A program made the position numbers and the translations under genes. The notes under the pieces were generated by a model. That model was not told the DNA's origin. It made no database searches and saw only the letters and a list, made by a program, of their open reading frames with translations. From Paracoccaceae bacterium (GTDB lineage: Bacteria; Pseudomonadota; Alphaproteobacteria; Rhodobacterales; Rhodobacteraceae), in NCBI GenBank assembly GCA_015485375.1, contig WFTU01000092.1, positions 1 through 6,543 of the forward strand: a stretch of 6,543 nt of DNA, read 5' to 3'. Shown here in pieces: positions 3,630-6,543 of this stretch (positions are counted from its first letter, which is position 1; each line of letters begins with the position of its first letter).

Positions 3630-6543
3630 CTAGTGGAAATCCCTGCTCGGGAACAGTTTTTTTGCCTGCTCGCGCGGGTGGCGGGCGCGCACCTGTGGTC
3701 TGGGGAGTCTTGGCGTATCGTCTGCCCTGGTGTCGGTAATTCCAACAGCATCCTCCATCGGGTGGCCAAGACCGGCCAGACGGGCGGACATATCCTCGAT
3801 ATTCTGCGCGATCAAATGCACGACGATTCCCTCGCGTTGCAGATAACCGCTTATCCGCAACAGGCGCCCGCCCATAACGGCGCGGCGGAACTGTTCGTAG
3901 ACCTTTGGCCAGACCACAACATTTGAAACGCCGGTTTCATCCTCCAGCGTCAGGAAAACCACGCCGGAAGCGGTGCCCGGACGCTGCCGCGTGATCACCA
4001 GACCGCAAACCGATATCCGGCCGGACGGCACAATCGCCAGATCGGCATGTGGTGTCAGGCCGGATATGGAGGGGCGCAGCAACTCCATCGGGTGGGCACG
4101 CAGCGAGAGACGCATGGCGATATAATCCTCCACCACTTCCTCGCCCAACTGCATTGCGGGCAGCTCGGCTCGTGGCTCGTGAATGCCCTCCCCCTCGATC
4201 GGATCATTGAACAGCGGCAGCGGTTCCGCCCCCCGAATGGCCTTCACCTGCCAGAGCGCATTGCGCCGCCCCAGTCCGGTGTCGGCAAATGCGTCAGCCT
4301 CGGCCAGTCGTTCCAGAACCGCCGGTTTGATCCCCGCGCGCAGCCAGAGGCTCTCGGGATCGCGATAACCGTTGCCCCGCGCCGCCACTATCCAGCGGGC
4401 GTCTTCCTCGCGAAAGCCCCTGATCTGGCGAAACCCGAGCCGCAGGGACAAGGTGCCATCCGCCCTGCGTTCCAGCGTGTTGTCCCAATCACTGTTGTTG
4501 ACGCAAACGGGTCGGACCTCCACCTGATGATCCCGCACATCGCGCACGATCTGCGCCGGCGCATAAAACCCCATCGGCTGCGCATTCAGCAAAGCACAAG
4601 CGAAAACAGCGGGGTAGTGACATTTCAGCCAGGCAGAAACATAGGCAAGCAAGGCAAAGGCCGCCGCGTGGCTTTCGGGAAAGCCGTATTCGGCAAAGCC
4701 CTCGATTTGCGAAAAACACCGCGCGGCGAAATCCGGTTCGTAACCGTTGGCAAGCATCCCGTCGATGAACTGCTCGCGAAACCCGCCAATTGTCCCCATG
4801 CGCCGGAAAGTGGCCAGCGAGCGGCGCAGGCGGTCGGCGTCCTCCGGTGTGAAACCCGCCGCAACGACAGCGATCTGCATCGCCTGTTCCTGAAACAGCG
4901 GCACGCCGAGGGTCTTGCCCAGCACCCCTTCGAGCGCCCTTGACGGAAACGATACACTCTCCAGCCCCTGCCGCCGTTTGATATATGGCTGCACCATGCC
5001 GCCCTGAATGGGACCGGGGCGCACGATCGCCACCTCGATCACCAGATCGTAGAATTCGCGCGGTTTCATACGTGGCAGGAAATTCAGCTGGGCGCGGCTT
5101 TCGACCTGAAACACTCCGACCGCATCCGCCCCGCAAAGCATGTCATAGGTGGCCGTATCCTCCTGCGGCACGCTCGCAATGCTGTATTCCGGCCCTCCAT
5201 GTTGCGCGATCAGGGCAAAAGCCTTGCGGATGCAGGTCAGCATACCAAGGCCGAGGATATCGACCTTGAGGATGCCCAGCGCATCGATATCGTCCTTGTC
5301 CCATTCAATAACCGTGCGATCCTCCATCGCCGCGTTTTCAATCGGGCACAGTTCATCCAGCCGCCCGCGCGTAATGACAAAACCGCCGACATGTTGCGAC
5401 AGATGGCGCGGAAAACCGATGATCTCGCCAATCAGGCGGATGGTCTGTGCCAGACGCCGGTCGTTCAGATCGAGACCGAGTTCACGGATACGCTCCGGAT
5501 CCGCCCCGCCATTCGACATCCCCCATATCTGCCCCGAGAGATTCGCCGTCACGTCCTGCGACAGCCCCATGACCTTCCCCACCTCGCGGATTGCGGCGCG
5601 GGAGCGGAAATGGATGACCGTGGCGCACAAACCGGCGCGGTGGCGGCCGTATCGGGCATAGATATGCTGGATGACCTCCTCGCGCCGCTCATGTTCGAAA
5701 TCCACGTCGATATCCGGTGGCTCGCCCCGATGCTCGGATACGAAACGCTCGACCACCATGGTAATGGTTTCGGGGCTGACATCGGTAATCCCGAGCAGAT
5801 AGCACAGGATGGAATTCCCCGCCGAGCCCCGCCCCTGACACAGGATGCCCTGCGAACGGGCGAATTGCACAATGTCGTGGACAGTCAGGAAATAGGCGGG
5901 AAAACCGAGTTTTTCGACAAGCGCCAGTTCCTTGCGCATCAGCGCCTGCACCTTTTCCGGCGCTCCCTGCGGATAGCGACGCCCGACCCCCTCGGCGGCC
6001 AGCCGCGCCAGCCGGTTTTGCGGTGTTTCTCCCCCGGACATCTCGTCCGGATATTCGTAGGACAATTGCGACAGGCAAAATTCGCAACGGGTAGCAATTT
6101 CCAGCGTGCGCCGGATGGCCGCGGGGTGATTGTGAAACACCCGCAGCATATCGGCAGCCCCCTTCAGGCGCCGCTCCGCATTGGGCAGGGCGCGCGTGCC
6201 GATCCGGTCGATGGTGATATGGTGGCGCATGCAGGTCAGCACGTCGGCCAGCTGGCGGCGGCTGGCGTGGTGCATCAACACATCCCCCAGCGCCACCATC
6301 GGCGCGGCGGTTTTCCGGGCTAGGCGGGCGCAACATTCCAGATAGGCCTGATCGCTGCCGTCATACTGCGGCGTGGCCCCCAGAAACACATGCCCCGGAT
6401 ATCGGCTCACAGCCGCGCGAATATGGTCGGAAAGGAGCTTTTCCTCCAATCCCTCCCGCGGAAGCGCAATCAGGATGACACCTTCGCATCCGGCCAGCAA
6501 ATCCTGCATATCCAGATGGCACCCACCCTTTTCCGCACGACGT
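3630..6543 (-). CDS. dnaE2: Error-prone DNA polymerase III alpha subunit DnaE2/ImuC (N-terminus outside window)
   Basis: The C-terminal 970 residues of a C-family polymerase are present, and the frame runs off the right edge. Residue numbers here count from the Met at 6509, which is internal: the upstream codons RRAEKGGCHLD continue the family sequence. The end of the PHP domain (about 1-115) is followed by the palm with QGRGSAGNS (226-233) and PDIDVDF (265-271). Asp268 and Asp270 in the palm, and Asp417 in KVDILGLG, match the catalytic triad of E. coli DnaE (D401, D403, D555). The fingers carry GVFQVESRAQ (465-474) and RPGPIQGGMVQPYIKRRQG (497-515). A helix-hairpin-helix region and an OB fold (about 832-908) follow, with the typical DnaE2 ending PSRDFH. 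DnaE2 performs SOS-induced mutagenic translesion synthesis with ImuA and ImuB, and is normally third in imuA-imuB-dnaE2. Roughly 110-160 residues appear to be missing. All motifs are intact, so it looks functional. Confidence 0.95.
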   Translation of the reverse strand, partial: RRAEKGGCHLDMQDLLAGCEGVILIALPREGLEEKLLSDHIRAAVSRYPGHVFLGATPQYDGSDQAYLECCARLARKTAAPMVALGDVLMHHASRRQLADVLTCMRHHITIDRIGTRALPNAERRLKGAADMLRVFHNHPAAIRRTLEIATRCEFCLSQLSYEYPDEMSGGETPQNRLARLAAEGVGRRYPQGAPEKVQALMRKELALVEKLGFPAYFLTVHDIVQFARSQGILCQGRGSAGNSILCYLLGITDVSPETITMVVERFVSEHRGEPPDIDVDFEHERREEVIQHIYARYGRHRAGLCATVIHFRSRAAIREVGKVMGLSQDVTANLSGQIWGMSNGGADPERIRELGLDLNDRRLAQTIRLIGEIIGFPRHLSQHVGGFVITRGRLDELCPIENAAMEDRTVIEWDKDDIDALGILKVDILGLGMLTCIRKAFALIAQHGGPEYSIASVPQEDTATYDMLCGADAVGVFQVESRAQLNFLPRMKPREFYDLVIEVAIVRPGPIQGGMVQPYIKRRQGLESVSFPSRALEGVLGKTLGVPLFQEQAMQIAVVAAGFTPEDADRLRRSLATFRRMGTIGGFREQFIDGMLANGYEPDFAARCFSQIEGFAEYGFPESHAAAFALLAYVSAWLKCHYPAVFACALLNAQPMGFYAPAQIVRDVRDHQVEVRPVCVNNSDWDNTLERRADGTLSLRLGFRQIRGFREEDARWIVAARGNGYRDPESLWLRAGIKPAVLERLAEADAFADTGLGRRNALWQVKAIRGAEPLPLFNDPIEGEGIHEPRAELPAMQLGEEVVEDYIAMRLSLRAHPMELLRPSISGLTPHADLAIVPSGRISVCGLVITRQRPGTASGVVFLTLEDETGVSNVVVWPKVYEQFRRAVMGGRLLRISGYLQREGIVVHLIAQNIEDMSARLAGLGHPMEDAVGITDTRADDTPRLPRPQVRARHPREQAKKLFPSRDFH
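4209..4223 (-). other. dnaE2: PLPLF: possible clamp-binding-like motif within DnaE2
   Basis: Residues 763-767 (numbered from the Met at 6509) read PLPLF. They sit between the helix-hairpin-helix region and the OB fold, where replicative DnaE carries its beta-clamp-binding pentapeptide of the QxxLF type. The leading Gln is absent. DnaE2 is generally described as relying on ImuB for clamp contact, so this may be a relic or a weak contact. Confidence 0.3.

Noticed and set aside
4047..4943. Plus-strand reading frame (298 codons) opposite dnaE2
   Set aside because: Same reason: a shadow of dnaE2, with no family resemblance and many His/Arg/Gln residues typical of antisense translation.
5199..6323. 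Long plus-strand reading frame (374 codons) opposite dnaE2
   Set aside because: It is antisense to a well-supported polymerase gene and shows no domain-like sequence. Long antisense frames are usual in GC-rich codon-biased genes.
1..6543. CRISPR array, tRNA, rRNA, insertion sequence or phage genes
   Set aside because: I saw no regularly spaced repeats, cloverleaf-like sequence, transposase or integrase frame, or terminal inverted repeats. Coding sequence of ordinary genes fills nearly all of the window.

Overview
The window looks like ordinary chromosome of an alphaproteobacterium, most likely a Rhodobacterales (Roseobacter/Rhodobacter-type) bacterium. The reasons are the GC-rich coding sequence, a DnaE2-type error-prone polymerase, an alphaproteobacterial-type malonyl-CoA synthetase, a stand-alone FliM/SpoA-domain protein and a lipid A-type acyltransferase. 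Taxonomy is inferred from protein character, not from a marker gene.

Layout. Positions 1-290 (+) hold the C-terminal end of a LpxL/HtrB-family lysophospholipid acyltransferase whose start lies outside the window. It converges on, and overlaps by 10 bp, a minus-strand two-gene unit at 281-2007. That unit is a 77-residue two-helix membrane protein (1774-2007) followed after 2 nt by matB (281-1771), the malonate-CoA ligase. A 181-bp divergent intergenic region (2008-2188) carries a good promoter candidate for the matB unit, a small inverted repeat and an AT-rich palindrome. Rightward from it run a 91-residue exported protein of unknown function (2189-2464) and, after 66 nt, a 311-residue protein with a C-terminal FliM/FliN (SpoA) domain (2531-3466). 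A 163-bp intergenic stretch with several weak inverted repeats separates this from a convergent dnaE2/imuC (3630 to beyond 6543, minus strand), whose N-terminus lies outside the window.

How the genes work together. Only the matB pair looks like a tight operon: malonate is activated to malonyl-CoA, and the small membrane protein is co-expressed for an unknown reason. No malonyl-CoA decarboxylase and no malonate transporter are seen here. dnaE2 is normally the last gene of the SOS-induced imuA-imuB-dnaE2 mutasome cassette, and its position here fits that, with imuB expected just beyond the right edge. The acyltransferase acts in the envelope. The FliM-like protein is an orphan with no flagellar gene nearby, although a CtrA-like TTAA-N7-CTAA sequence lies just upstream of it. 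I found no mobile element, CRISPR array, tRNA or rRNA. I saw no clearly new multi-gene system. The least explained items are the FliM-like orphan with its exported small neighbour, and the membrane protein linked to matB.
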